Shown: in pieces, positions 34,037-42,145 of the stretch
How the letters are laid out: each line of letters starts with the position of its first letter
How positions within the stretch are numbered: the stretch's first letter is position 1
Source: Sphaerisporangium flaviroseum
Lineage (GTDB): Bacteria > Actinomycetota > Actinomycetes > Streptosporangiales > Streptosporangiaceae
Length of the DNA stretch: 64,000 nt
Assembly: GCF_039537005.1 (NCBI RefSeq)
Contig: NZ_BAAAZR010000002.1
Span: forward strand, 372,001 to 436,000
Direction: 5' to 3'
The notes under the pieces: generated by a model
Databases searched by the model: none
Seen by the model: only the letters and a program-made list of their open reading frames with translations
What the model was told of the DNA's origin: nothing
Program-made: the position numbers and the translations under genes

Positions 34037-35188
34037 TCACCTGTTGTCCTTCTCCGCGGCCTCACCGGGGCCGGCGCCCACGTCGGCGTGCCGGGACATG
34101 GTCGCCGCGGCCCGGCGGACGGCTCCCACGGGCACCGTGGGGACGAGCTTGTCCAGGAAGGCGTACCTGCGCACGAGCGAGTCGATGTAGGCGCCGCTGT
34201 GCCCTGCGGCGGACCGCACGTCGTGCCACCAGTCGGCGATGTCCCCCCAGCCGGGTGCGGCGAGGGAGCCGCCGAACTGCTGCACGGCGAGCGCGGAGCA
34301 CACTCCGGCGAACGCGAGGCGGTCGGCCAGCGGCCAGCCCGAGAGGGTGCCGAGCACCAGGCCCGCTCCGAAGACGTCGCCGGCTCCGGTCGGATCGAGA
34401 GCGGTCACCCGCAACGCCGGGACGTACGCCTCCTCGCTCGTCGTGGAGTCGATGGCCATCGCGCCGTTGGCGCCGTCGGTGACCACGGCCAGCGGCACGC
34501 GGTCGGCGAGGGCGTAGAGGGCCTCGCGGGGGGTCTCGGTGCTGGTGTAGGCCATGGCCTCCACCGCGTTCGGCATGAAGGCGTGGCAGACGGCAAGCTG
34601 GTCGAGCAGAGAGGGAGACCAGGTCTGGGAGGGATCCCAGCCCACGTCGGCGAAGATGAGGGCGCCGTCGTCGTGCGCGAGGTCGGCCCAGGTGCGGGTG
34701 CCGGCGCTGCCGAGCGGCTCCTCGAAGGACAGCGGCGCGATCACGGCACTGGAGCGCGGCGGGCGCCCGATCATCTCCGTCGAGGCCATGGGCGGGGGAT
34801 GGCCGTGGGTGACCATGCTGCGGTCGCGGTTCACCGCCATCGAGACCGTCACCGGGGAGTGCCACTGCTGGAACCGGCGCGACCGGGACAGGTCGACCGA
34901 CTCCTGCTCGGACAGGATGCGCCAGTTGAAGTCGGCGTAGTCGTCGTCGCCGAACGCGGCGGCCATGGAGGTGCGCAGGCCGAGGCGGCTCGAGGCGATG
35001 GCGAGGTTGGCGATGCCCCCTGGGCACGACCCCATCCCGTCGGCCCAGACCTCGGTGCCGACGGCCGGCATCGCGTGGAGCCCGGTGAAGACGATGTCGA
35101 GGAAGACCGTGCCCGCGGTGAACACGTCGAACTCCGGCCCGTCTGGGCTGCGTTGGTCGGCTAGCGGGTCATAGGCCTGGGCAGACAC
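34037..35188 (-). CDS. PfkB-family carbohydrate kinase
   Basis: 383 residues. PfkB signatures are AVGTEVWADGMGSCPGGIAN near the N-terminus and DPTGAGDVFGAGLVLG near the C-terminus; the aspartate of GAGD is the catalytic base. Family members phosphorylate ribose, fructose, adenosine and similar substrates. GTG start at 35188 follows GAGGAGGA at ideal spacing. It is divergent from a DeoR regulator and near a GH4 glycosidase, so a disaccharide or phosphosugar pathway is likely; the substrate is not determinable. Confidence 0.88.
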   Translation of the reverse strand: MSAQAYDPLADQRSPDGPEFDVFTAGTVFLDIVFTGLHAMPAVGTEVWADGMGSCPGGIANLAIASSRLGLRTSMAAAFGDDDYADFNWRILSEQESVDLSRSRRFQQWHSPVTVSMAVNRDRSMVTHGHPPPMASTEMIGRPPRSSAVIAPLSFEEPLGSAGTRTWADLAHDDGALIFADVGWDPSQTWSPSLLDQLAVCHAFMPNAVEAMAYTSTETPREALYALADRVPLAVVTDGANGAMAIDSTTSEEAYVPALRVTALDPTGAGDVFGAGLVLGTLSGWPLADRLAFAGVCSALAVQQFGGSLAAPGWGDIADWWHDVRSAAGHSGAYIDSLVRRYAFLDKLVPTVPVGAVRRAAATMSRHADVGAGPGEAAEKDNR

Positions 35189-35219
35189 GGAGTGGGTCCT
35201 CCTCGACGGTGCGAAGAAT

Positions 35220-35299
35220 GTGCGCACTCTTGCACGTTCCGGCTGTCCGCATCAAGAGTGGACGGGCATTGATGCTCAGTTTTGCTTAGTTGCGCGCAA
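35220..35299. promoter_or_regulatory. Candidate DeoR operators in the divergent kinase/DeoR region
   Basis: Two palindromes with related flanks: GTGCGCAC (35220-35227, preceded by GAAGAAT) and TTGCGCGCAA (35290-35299, followed by GAATGAC). The second is 23 bases before the DeoR start and probably overlaps its promoter. Assignment to DeoR is by position. Confidence 0.45.
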
Positions 35300-35321
35300 G
35301 AATGACTGATACGATCCTGGC

Positions 35322-36080
35322 GTGCTCCAGCACGTCAGACATGCCCAGATCATGCGGCGAGTCCGCCTCGCAGGGGCGACAAGCGTGCGCGACCTCGCCG
35401 CCCAGCTTGGCGTCAGCCCTTCGACCATCCGGCGTGATCTGGAGGTTCTGAACCGCGACGGCACCCTCACGCGCGTGCGCGGGGGAGCGCTCGCCAACCT
35501 CGACGCCGACGACGGCCTGGCCTTCGCACGGGCCGCGAGCATCGATGAGCAGGACAAGGACGCCGTGGCCGCTCGTGCCGCCCGGCTCGTTCGGGACGGC
35601 GACGTCGTGCTGCTCGACATCGGCACCACCACCGTGCGGCTCGCCCGCCATCTCGGCGGCCGCCGCGTCACCGTGGTCACCTCCAGCCTGGCCGTCGTCG
35701 ACGTGCTGCGCGCCGACCCGGACGTGGAGCTGCTGCTGCTCGGTGGCATGCTGCGCCGCACCTACCACTCGCTCGTCGGCGTGCTCACCGAGGAGGCGCT
35801 TCGCCAGGTGTGCGCCGACCGCGTCTTCCTCAGCGCGAGCGGCGTACGGCCCGACGGCCAGGTGACCGACTCCACGCTCGCCGAGGTGCCGCTGAAGCGG
35901 GCCATGATGGCCGCGGCAGGGGAGGTGGTCCTGCTGGTCGATCGCCACAAGTTCCCCGGCAACGGCGCGCTGCGCGTGTGCGGCCCCGAGGAGCTCGACG
36001 TGGTCGTCACCAACCAGGGCGCCGACCAGGCGACCCTGGAGGCCCTGGCCGCGGCGGGCGCGAAGGTGGTCCTGACGTGA
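35322..36080 (+). CDS. DeoR-family transcriptional regulator
   Basis: 252 residues. The N-terminal helix-turn-helix is TSVRDLAAQLGVSPSTIRRD with the wing TLTRVRGGAL. The C-terminal DeoRC sensor domain has LLDIGTTTVRLARHL and VFLSASGVRPDGQVTD. These regulators usually bind a phosphorylated sugar, which fits a kinase on one side and a GH4 enzyme (acting on phospho-glycosides or glycosides) on the other. Confidence 0.92.
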   Translation: MLQHVRHAQIMRRVRLAGATSVRDLAAQLGVSPSTIRRDLEVLNRDGTLTRVRGGALANLDADDGLAFARAASIDEQDKDAVAARAARLVRDGDVVLLDIGTTTVRLARHLGGRRVTVVTSSLAVVDVLRADPDVELLLLGGMLRRTYHSLVGVLTEEALRQVCADRVFLSASGVRPDGQVTDSTLAEVPLKRAMMAAAGEVVLLVDRHKFPGNGALRVCGPEELDVVVTNQGADQATLEALAAAGAKVVLT

Positions 36081-36147
36081 CCGGGCAGGCGGGCCAGGTG
36101 CCCGGGAACGCACCGCGGCACGGTGATCGCAGGGGCAAGGAGCAGGC

Positions 36148-37506
36148 ATGAGGTTGACGATCCTCGGTGGCGGCGGTTTCCGCGTCCCTCTCGTGTACGG
36201 CGCGCTGCTGCGTGACACCGGCAGGCCGCGGGTCGAGGAGGTCGTGCTGTACGACGTCTCCAAGGAGCGCCTGGCCGCCGTCGGCCACGTGCTGGCGCAG
36301 CTCGCGGCCGGGCACGACGACCCGCCGCGCGTGCGCGCCACCACCGACCTGGATGACGCACTGCGCGACGCCACGTTCGTGTTCTCGGCCATCAGGGTGG
36401 GCGGCCTCGAAGGCCGCACGGCCGACGAGCGGGTCGCGCTCGATCTCGGGCTCCTCGGCCAGGAGACGATCGGGCCGGGCGGCATCGCCTTCGGCCTGCG
36501 CACCATCCCGGTCGCCCTGCACGTCGCCGAGCGCGTCGCCGCCGTCGCGCCACGGGCGTGGGTCATCAACTTCACCAACCCGGCCGGCATGATCACCGAG
36601 GCCATGCAGCGGGTGCTCGGCGAGCACGTGATCGGCATCTGCGACTCGCCGGTCGCGCTGATCCGCCGGGCCGCCCGGTCGCTCGGCCTCGACCCCGGCC
36701 GCACCGCCCCCGACTACGTCGGCCTCAACCACCTCGGCTGGCTGCGCGGGCTGTCGTACGAGGGCCGCGACGTCCTGCCCGACCTGCTCGCCGACGAGGC
36801 GGCGCTGAAGAGGGTGGAGGAGGCGCGGCTGTTCGGCTCCGAGTGGGTGCGGTCGCTGGGCGCGCTGCCGAACGAATACCTGTACTACTACTACTTCACG
36901 CGCGAGGCGGTGGCGGCGATCGGCGCCGCGGCCCAGACCCGGGGGGAGGCGCTGCTCCAGCAGCAGTCCCGCTTCTACTCGGCGGTGCTGCGGGAGCCCG
37001 AGCACGCCCTGGCCGAGTGGCGCCGCACCCGCAGGGAGCGCGACGCCTCCTACATGGCCGAGACCCGCGACACCACGCAGGCGGGCGAGCGGGACGTGGC
37101 CGACCTGGTGGCCGGTGGGTACGAAGGCATCGCGCTCGCGCTGATGTCCACCATCGCCCGGGGAGGATGCACGACCATGATCCTCAACGTGCGCAACGGC
37201 GCGGCGGTCGCCGGGATGCCGCCCGAGGCGGTCGTGGAGATCCCCTGCGTCGTGGAGGCGGGCGGCGTGCGACCGCTGGCCACCAAGCCGCTGCCGGGCC
37301 AGTTCCTGGGGCTGGTCCAGCAGGTCAAGGCCGTCGAGCAGCTCACCATCGAGGCGGCCGTGACCGGCTCGGCGGGGGCGGCGCTGCGGGCCTTCGCCTC
37401 GCACCCGCTCGTCGACTCGGTCTCGGTCGCACGCCGGCTCCTGGACGGCTACCGCGCCCGGATCCCCGAGCTGGCGTCGGTCCTGCACACCGTGCCACGG
37501 CGGTGA
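36148..37506 (+). CDS. Glycoside hydrolase family 4 (6-phospho-glycosidase-like)
   Basis: 452 residues. GH4 enzymes use NAD and a divalent metal to split glycosides by oxidation-elimination. The NAD fold starts at LTILGGGGFRVPLVYG. Metal and substrate residues are in NFTNPAGMITEAM, GICDSPVALI (the metal cysteine) and GLNHLGWLRG (the metal histidine). It is closest in pattern to 6-phospho-beta-glucosidases. The gene begins 67 bases after deoR on the same strand; the divergent PfkB kinase could supply or use its product. Confidence 0.9.
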   Translation: MRLTILGGGGFRVPLVYGALLRDTGRPRVEEVVLYDVSKERLAAVGHVLAQLAAGHDDPPRVRATTDLDDALRDATFVFSAIRVGGLEGRTADERVALDLGLLGQETIGPGGIAFGLRTIPVALHVAERVAAVAPRAWVINFTNPAGMITEAMQRVLGEHVIGICDSPVALIRRAARSLGLDPGRTAPDYVGLNHLGWLRGLSYEGRDVLPDLLADEAALKRVEEARLFGSEWVRSLGALPNEYLYYYYFTREAVAAIGAAAQTRGEALLQQQSRFYSAVLREPEHALAEWRRTRRERDASYMAETRDTTQAGERDVADLVAGGYEGIALALMSTIARGGCTTMILNVRNGAAVAGMPPEAVVEIPCVVEAGGVRPLATKPLPGQFLGLVQQVKAVEQLTIEAAVTGSAGAALRAFASHPLVDSVSVARRLLDGYRARIPELASVLHTVPRR

Positions 37507-37515
37507 CCTCGCGGG

Positions 37516-38091
37516 TCAGGCCGCCGTGCGCAGGAACCGCAGGTCGGTGGCGAGGCGGCGGAGGTCCACACCGTTTCCGCCCATGATGCGGACCGACCGG
37601 TTGGAGCCGTCGGCGAGCAGCCCGCGCAGCAGATCCTCGCCGGTCACCCGCCCGGTGGAGCCGTGCCAGTTCATGGCGACCTCGACGACCTTCCTCGCCC
37701 TGCCGGTGAGCACCAGATCGTGCGCCGGGCCGGAGAGGATCATCGCCAGGGGCCGCCACCGGGAGCGGAACAGGGTCCACCGCGCCGGATCGTCCACCCG
37801 CGCCAGGCCGGACGCGCGACGGCGGACCTCGTCCAGGTCGATCCCGAGCGTGGCGAGCAACTCGCGGTCGTGCGGACGCACGGCTCCGCCGCCCGCGGCC
37901 GTCATGGCGGTGCGGACGGCCTCGGTGGTCAGATCGAAGCCGCCGAGGGGCTCGTCGAAGGGGCGGGTCTTGGCCAGGGCGAGCAGGATGAGGTCCTCGT
38001 CGAGGAGGTCGTGGCCGGCGTCGGCGGCGAGCAGGCCCGCTTCGACCATGGCTTGGCGTGCGGATGGCGTGAACTTCCCGAAAATGGTCAC
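37516..38091 (-). CDS. Clp N-terminal domain protein
   Basis: 191 residues. Two Clp_N-type helical repeats are visible: FTPSARQAMVEAGLLAADAG with DLLDEDLILLALAK, and LTGRARKVVEVAMNWHGSTG with VTGEDLLRGLLAD. There is no AAA+ domain, so it cannot unfold proteins alone; it may act as an adaptor or sensor. GTG start overlaps the stop of the upstream helix-turn-helix gene by four bases (GTGA), so the two are co-translated. Confidence 0.85.
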   Translation of the reverse strand: MTIFGKFTPSARQAMVEAGLLAADAGHDLLDEDLILLALAKTRPFDEPLGGFDLTTEAVRTAMTAAGGGAVRPHDRELLATLGIDLDEVRRRASGLARVDDPARWTLFRSRWRPLAMILSGPAHDLVLTGRARKVVEVAMNWHGSTGRVTGEDLLRGLLADGSNRSVRIMGGNGVDLRRLATDLRFLRTAA

Positions 38092-38327
38092 TCGTGGCTC
38101 CCCGCTGTGTGCTCCATGACCCGATGTGCGTGCTTCCGGTGTGCCGTCTGCCGCTTCACGCCGAGGGCGTCGGCGATGGCCTCCCACGACCAGCCCTGGG
38201 CGCGGGCATTCCCGACGTGCACCGCTTCCAGCTCCTCGATGAGCCTGCGCAGGGCCGCCACGGCGGCGAGACCCGTCGCGGGATCGCTGCCGCCGGCGGC
38301 CTCGGCGAGTTCGGTCGCTGTACTCAT
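38088..38327 (-). CDS. Helix-turn-helix DNA-binding protein, 79 residues
   Basis: The helix-turn-helix is WSWEAIADALGVKRQTAHRK after an N-terminal helix with ALRRLIEELEAVHVGNARAQ. Small proteins like this are regularly encoded before Clp_N genes in actinomycetes. Two identical-arm palindromes lie just upstream of the ATG and are very likely its operators. The Clp_N partner could control its stability or activity, which is inference. Confidence 0.85.
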   Translation of the reverse strand: MSTATELAEAAGGSDPATGLAAVAALRRLIEELEAVHVGNARAQGWSWEAIADALGVKRQTAHRKHAHRVMEHTAGSHE

Positions 38328-38330
38328 GGT

Positions 38331-38374
38331 GTCAGCATAAGCTGACGAGCACCGATTTGTCAGCATTGGCTGAC
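38331..38374 (-). promoter_or_regulatory. Twin operators GTCAGC-N4-GCTGAC
   Basis: Two perfect palindromes with the same arms: 38331-38346 (spacer ATAA) and 38359-38374 (spacer ATTG), 28 bases centre to centre. The first is 3 bases upstream of the helix-turn-helix start codon. The arrangement strongly suggests autoregulation. Confidence 0.8.
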
Positions 38375-38450
38375 GCGCAAGGTCCCACCGGCATCGGCAG
38401 AAGCGCACGGGCTTGCCGGCGTCGGCCGGCGCCGGATGCCATCGGGAGGA

Positions 38451-39902
38451 TCAGGTCTGGATGATCGCCGCCTTCTCCCGGGTGTACGCGAGGACGGCGT
38501 CATGGCCGTAGCCGCTGTCCTTGACCCCGCCGAAGGGCAGGCCCGGAGGCATCTGGCGGAAGGTGTTGACCCAGACCGTGCCGCTCTGCAGGTCGCGGAT
38601 GAACCGGTGCGCCCTGCCGAGGTCACGGGTCCAGACCCCGGCGGCCAGGCCGTAGGAGGAGTCGTTGGAGATCGCCAGCGCCTCCGCGTCGGTGTCGAAG
38701 GGGATGGCCACCGCCACCGGGCCGAAGATCTCCTCCTGGCACACGCGCAGCGAGTTGTCCGTGGTCGTGTAGAGCGTCGGCGCGACCCAGTAGCCGCCGG
38801 GCATGGAGGGCACCACGGCGGCTCCGGTCGTACCGCCGAACACCAGCTCCGCGCCCTCCTTCTCGGCGATCTCCAGGTAGCCGGTGACCCGCTCGTACTG
38901 GCCCGCCGACACGATCGGGCCCATCGTCGTGGCGAGGTCGAGCGGATCGGCCAGCGTGAGGCCGCCGGCGATGGCGGTGACGCGCTCGATCATCTCCTGC
39001 CACACCGGCCGCTGGATCAGGATGCGCGATCCCGCGACGCACACCTGCCCGGCGTTGCCCGTGTAGACGGAGTTGACCGTGACACCCTGGGCGGCGGCGT
39101 CCAGGTCCGCGTCCGCGAACACGATGTTGGGGGACTTGCCTCCCAGTTCGAAGGTCAGGGGCTTCAATGCGTCCGCGCTGGCGCGGGTGATGGCCTGGCC
39201 CGTCTGCGTGGAGCCGGTGAGGCTGATCTTGTTGACCCCGCGGTGCCGCACCAGCGCGTCTCCGGCCTCCTCGCCGAGCCCGCTGACGATGTTGAGCACG
39301 CCCGGCGGCAGCACCCCGGCCAGAAGCTCGCCGAGCCGGAGCACCGACGCGCACGCCTGCTCGGCCGGTTTTATGATCACCGTGTTGCCGGCGGCCAGCG
39401 CGTACGCGGCCTTGGCGGAGAATGTCGAGATGGGGGAGTTCCACGGGATGATGCCCAGCACCACGCCGTACGGCTCGCGCCGCGTGAACCCGAGCGTGTC
39501 GGGGCCGAGGATGACCGTGTCTCCCTTGACCGCGTCGATGACGTCTCCGGCCGCGATCTGCCACAGGTACGTCATGCCGGGCAGGTCCCGCTTCAGGGTG
39601 TCGCGCAGGATGCGGCCGTTGTCGCGGGTCTCGATCCGGGCGAGTTCCTCGGCGTTGGCGGCGAAGACCTCCGCGACCTTGCGTAGCAGCGCCGCGCGGC
39701 CGAGTGCGGGCATGGCCGACCATCTGGGGAACGCCTCGCGCGCGGCGGCGACGGCGGCCTCCGCGTCGGCCCGCCCGCTCGCGGGGATGCGCGCCCAGGT
39801 CTCACCGGTGGCCGGGTTGACCGAGTCCAGCGTGCGGCCGTCAGCGGCGGCCACCAGCCTGCCCCCGATCAGGTTGCGGTATTCCGTGATGCTCTCCGCC
39901 AT
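38451..39902 (-). CDS. Aldehyde dehydrogenase (NAD(P)-dependent)
   Basis: 483 residues, full length. The catalytic cysteine is in NAGQVCVAGSRILIQ and the general-base glutamate in LTFELGGKSPNIVF. GIIPWNSPISTFSAKAAYAL and SLTGSTQTGQ are the nucleotide-binding segments. It oxidises an aldehyde to the acid; the substrate is not evident. ATG at 39902 has GGGAGTTGAGG close upstream. It stands alone between regulators. Confidence 0.92.
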   Translation of the reverse strand: MAESITEYRNLIGGRLVAAADGRTLDSVNPATGETWARIPASGRADAEAAVAAAREAFPRWSAMPALGRAALLRKVAEVFAANAEELARIETRDNGRILRDTLKRDLPGMTYLWQIAAGDVIDAVKGDTVILGPDTLGFTRREPYGVVLGIIPWNSPISTFSAKAAYALAAGNTVIIKPAEQACASVLRLGELLAGVLPPGVLNIVSGLGEEAGDALVRHRGVNKISLTGSTQTGQAITRASADALKPLTFELGGKSPNIVFADADLDAAAQGVTVNSVYTGNAGQVCVAGSRILIQRPVWQEMIERVTAIAGGLTLADPLDLATTMGPIVSAGQYERVTGYLEIAEKEGAELVFGGTTGAAVVPSMPGGYWVAPTLYTTTDNSLRVCQEEIFGPVAVAIPFDTDAEALAISNDSSYGLAAGVWTRDLGRAHRFIRDLQSGTVWVNTFRQMPPGLPFGGVKDSGYGHDAVLAYTREKAAIIQT

Positions 39903-40200
39903 CCTCAACTCCCGCGTCAGCCGTTCCGATCCCGACCAAGCGTACGCTTGCTCAACAGATTACGGGAAGCGGTACGACCGGGCGCGGACCGTGGACGGCG
40001 GCACAGATGATGGCGGGACCGGCGTGACCGGTGGATGACGCCGGCGTGACGAGGCGATCCCCGCCACGGGTTCCACGGATCTCATGATCGGCCAAAGAAA
40101 CGGGACAAATCACCATCAACCGGGTACATAGCCGGGAGGGACGGCGACGGGAGGGCTGCTCACGAGACGACTCGCTTTCCACCCGAGAGGCAGCAGATTT

Positions 40201-40935
40201 ATGGAGAGCGGTGACCGGCCCGCCCTGCGGGTCGATCTTCTGGGAGGCTTCCGGCTGCTGGCCGGGGGAGAGCAGGTAACGGTCTCGGGCGGCTCGGAGC
40301 GCCTTCTGTCGTTCATCGCGCTCTGCGGCCAGGCCGTCCCCCGAACCCTGATGGCGGGAACCCTGTGGCCCGACCGGCCCGAGCGGCGGGCCTACGCGAG
40401 CCTGCGTTCGGCGCTGGCGCGCCTGGAGGGGGTCGGGCGGCAGGTCCTCCACATCGGGGCCACCGAGGTGCGCCTGAGCCCGGCCGCCGGGGTCGACATC
40501 GACGAGGCCCGGTCGCTTGCCCGCCGCATCCTCGACCCGAGCACCCCCACACCCGACGGGGACCTCAGCGCGACGTCGGTGGAGACGCTGTCCGTCGACC
40601 TGCTGCCCGGCTGGTACGACGACTGGGTGGTTCAGGGCGCCGAGGAGTGGCACCAGCTACGCCTGCACGCCCTGGAAGCCCTCGCTGAGGACTTCATCCG
40701 GGCCGGGCGGTTCGCCGACGCGGTGGCCGCCGCCGGGGTCGCCGTACGGGCGGAGCCGCTGCGCGAGAGCGCCCACGCCGCGCTGATCCGCGCCCACCTC
40801 GCGGAGGGGAACCAGGCCGAGGCCCTGCGCGACTACGAGCGTTACGAGCACCATCTCGCCGAGGAACTCCGCCTTCGCCCGACGCCGCTCGTGAGCGATC
40901 TCGTCGGCGGTCTCCGCGCCATCGCCCACGGCTGA
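40201..40935 (+). CDS. SARP-like regulator with a BTAD domain
   Basis: 244 residues. The N-terminal part (RVDLLGGFRLLAGGEQVTVS, ERLLSFIALCGQAVPRTLMA, AYASLRSALARLE) is an OmpR-like winged helix of the AfsR/SARP kind, somewhat degenerate. The C-terminal BTAD domain is helical: LHALEALAEDFIRAGRFADA and AHAALIRAHLAEGNQAEALR. SARPs activate secondary-metabolite clusters, but no such cluster is next to it. Confidence 0.88.
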   Translation: MESGDRPALRVDLLGGFRLLAGGEQVTVSGGSERLLSFIALCGQAVPRTLMAGTLWPDRPERRAYASLRSALARLEGVGRQVLHIGATEVRLSPAAGVDIDEARSLARRILDPSTPTPDGDLSATSVETLSVDLLPGWYDDWVVQGAEEWHQLRLHALEALAEDFIRAGRFADAVAAAGVAVRAEPLRESAHAALIRAHLAEGNQAEALRDYERYEHHLAEELRLRPTPLVSDLVGGLRAIAHG

Positions 40936-41078
40936 GGCCGTACCCCGTCATTCCGGAGTCACGTTCGTGTCACGTCGCGGTGGCGCGGAGCCGGACACCA
41001 TGTGGTTCGACCCCAAGGACGGCCACCTGGGTCGCGGAAGATCATCATGGGTGGCCCGGACATGGAAAGGAGTCGGCC

Positions 41079-41498
41079 ATGGTAGGCAAGCATCGGCTGA
41101 TACTGCTTGGCCCGGCACTCCTCTCGCTGACGCTCTGGTCCACCGGAGCGCCTCCGGCTTCGGCCGCTCCGCGCTCCGTGACGCCGATCGTCGGCGCCGA
41201 GCGCGTCGCCGGGACGGAAGGGCTCCGCGTCGTACCGCGGGACCGGGATGACTACAAGACAGGCTTCGGAGAGGGCTACTCGTCGGGCATGAGCGCCTGC
41301 GAGGCCAAGAGCAAGTCGGGGAAGAAGCCGCGCCGCAGCCTGACGGAGGCGGCCGACTACGAGCGCGGATATTCCTCCGGCTACGACATCGGATACACGA
41401 GTTGCACGAAGTCGAAGTCCGAGAAGAAGGGCAAGCAGGAGAAGAAGGGCAAGCAGGAGAAGAGCAAGACCGGAAAGAAGCCGAGCAGGGACTACTGA
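41079..41498 (+). CDS. Small secreted basic protein with two GY-rich repeats
   Basis: 139 residues. AAAGGAG precedes the ATG at 41079. A signal peptide ends near ASAA (residue 28-30). The mature protein has two related segments, YKTGFGEGYSSGMSACEAKS and YERGYSSGYDIGYTSCTKSK, each with one cysteine, and a lysine-rich tail (KKGKQEKKGKQEKSKTGKK). Unknown function; the cationic tail could bind the anionic cell wall or DNA. Its leader and signal peptide are nearly duplicated in the next gene. Confidence 0.75.
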   Translation: MVGKHRLILLGPALLSLTLWSTGAPPASAAPRSVTPIVGAERVAGTEGLRVVPRDRDDYKTGFGEGYSSGMSACEAKSKSGKKPRRSLTEAADYERGYSSGYDIGYTSCTKSKSEKKGKQEKKGKQEKSKTGKKPSRDY

Positions 41499-41585
41499 CC
41501 CGGCGACACCGTATCCACCTCAGGAATGGCCACCTGGACCGTCGACGGTTCGCTACGGGTGGCCGGACGTGGAAAGGAGCCGGCC

Positions 41586-42056
41586 ATGGTAGGCAGGCGA
41601 CGCATGATTCTTCTCGGCCCGGCGCTCCTCGCGCTGGCAGTCGGCTCGGCGGGAACCGCACAGGCCGCGGCCGCGCCGCGCCCGGTGACGGCGGTGGTCA
41701 CCGGCGTCACCGGGCAGGGTTCGGCGACGACGGCACCGGGGTTCCTCGTCATGCCGAGCGACAACGGTGGCCGCGACCGGGGCCGCTCGGAGCGGCGCGA
41801 CCGGGACCGGGACCGTGATCGGGACCGGGGCCGGTCCGAGCGGCGCGACCGTGACCGCGACCGCGACCGGGACCGTGACCGGGACCGGGACCGTGACCGG
41901 GACAGAGGCCGGTCCGAACGGCGCGACCGCGACCGGGACCGGGACCGCGACCGGGGCCGCTCGGAGCGGCGCGACCGGGACCGGGATCGGGACCGGGGCC
42001 GGTCGGAGCGGCGCGATCGGGACAGGTCTGAGAGAAGGATGATGGACCGGTATTAG
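41586..42056 (+). CDS. Secreted protein with a long Arg-Asp dipeptide array
   Basis: 156 residues. The start MVGRRRMILLGPALLALAVG and the bases upstream (GGAAAGGAGCCGGCCATG) closely match the previous gene, so the 5' parts are paralogous. After the signal peptide and a short spacer, about 100 residues are almost only Arg, Asp, Ser, Glu and Gly, in units like RGRSERRDRDRDRDR repeated five times. Such a charge-alternating region should be unfolded or helical. The array may vary by replication slippage. Function unknown. Confidence 0.75.
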   Translation: MVGRRRMILLGPALLALAVGSAGTAQAAAAPRPVTAVVTGVTGQGSATTAPGFLVMPSDNGGRDRGRSERRDRDRDRDRDRGRSERRDRDRDRDRDRDRDRDRDRDRGRSERRDRDRDRDRDRGRSERRDRDRDRDRGRSERRDRDRSERRMMDRY

Positions 42057-42087
42057 CGCCGCTCGTAGAGACACCCCCTGAGGGGGA

Positions 42088-42116
42088 GGGGACATGGGAT
42101 CACCGCCCATGTCCCC
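42088..42116. terminator. Strong hairpin between convergent genes
   Basis: GGGGACATGGG (42088-42098) and CCCATGTCCCC (42106-42116) make a perfect 11-base stem with a 7-base loop. It lies between the Arg-Asp protein and the DNA ligase and should serve both strands. Confidence 0.85.
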
Positions 42117-42145
42117 TCGTGGCCCCGCCACGGATACGCCGGCCC

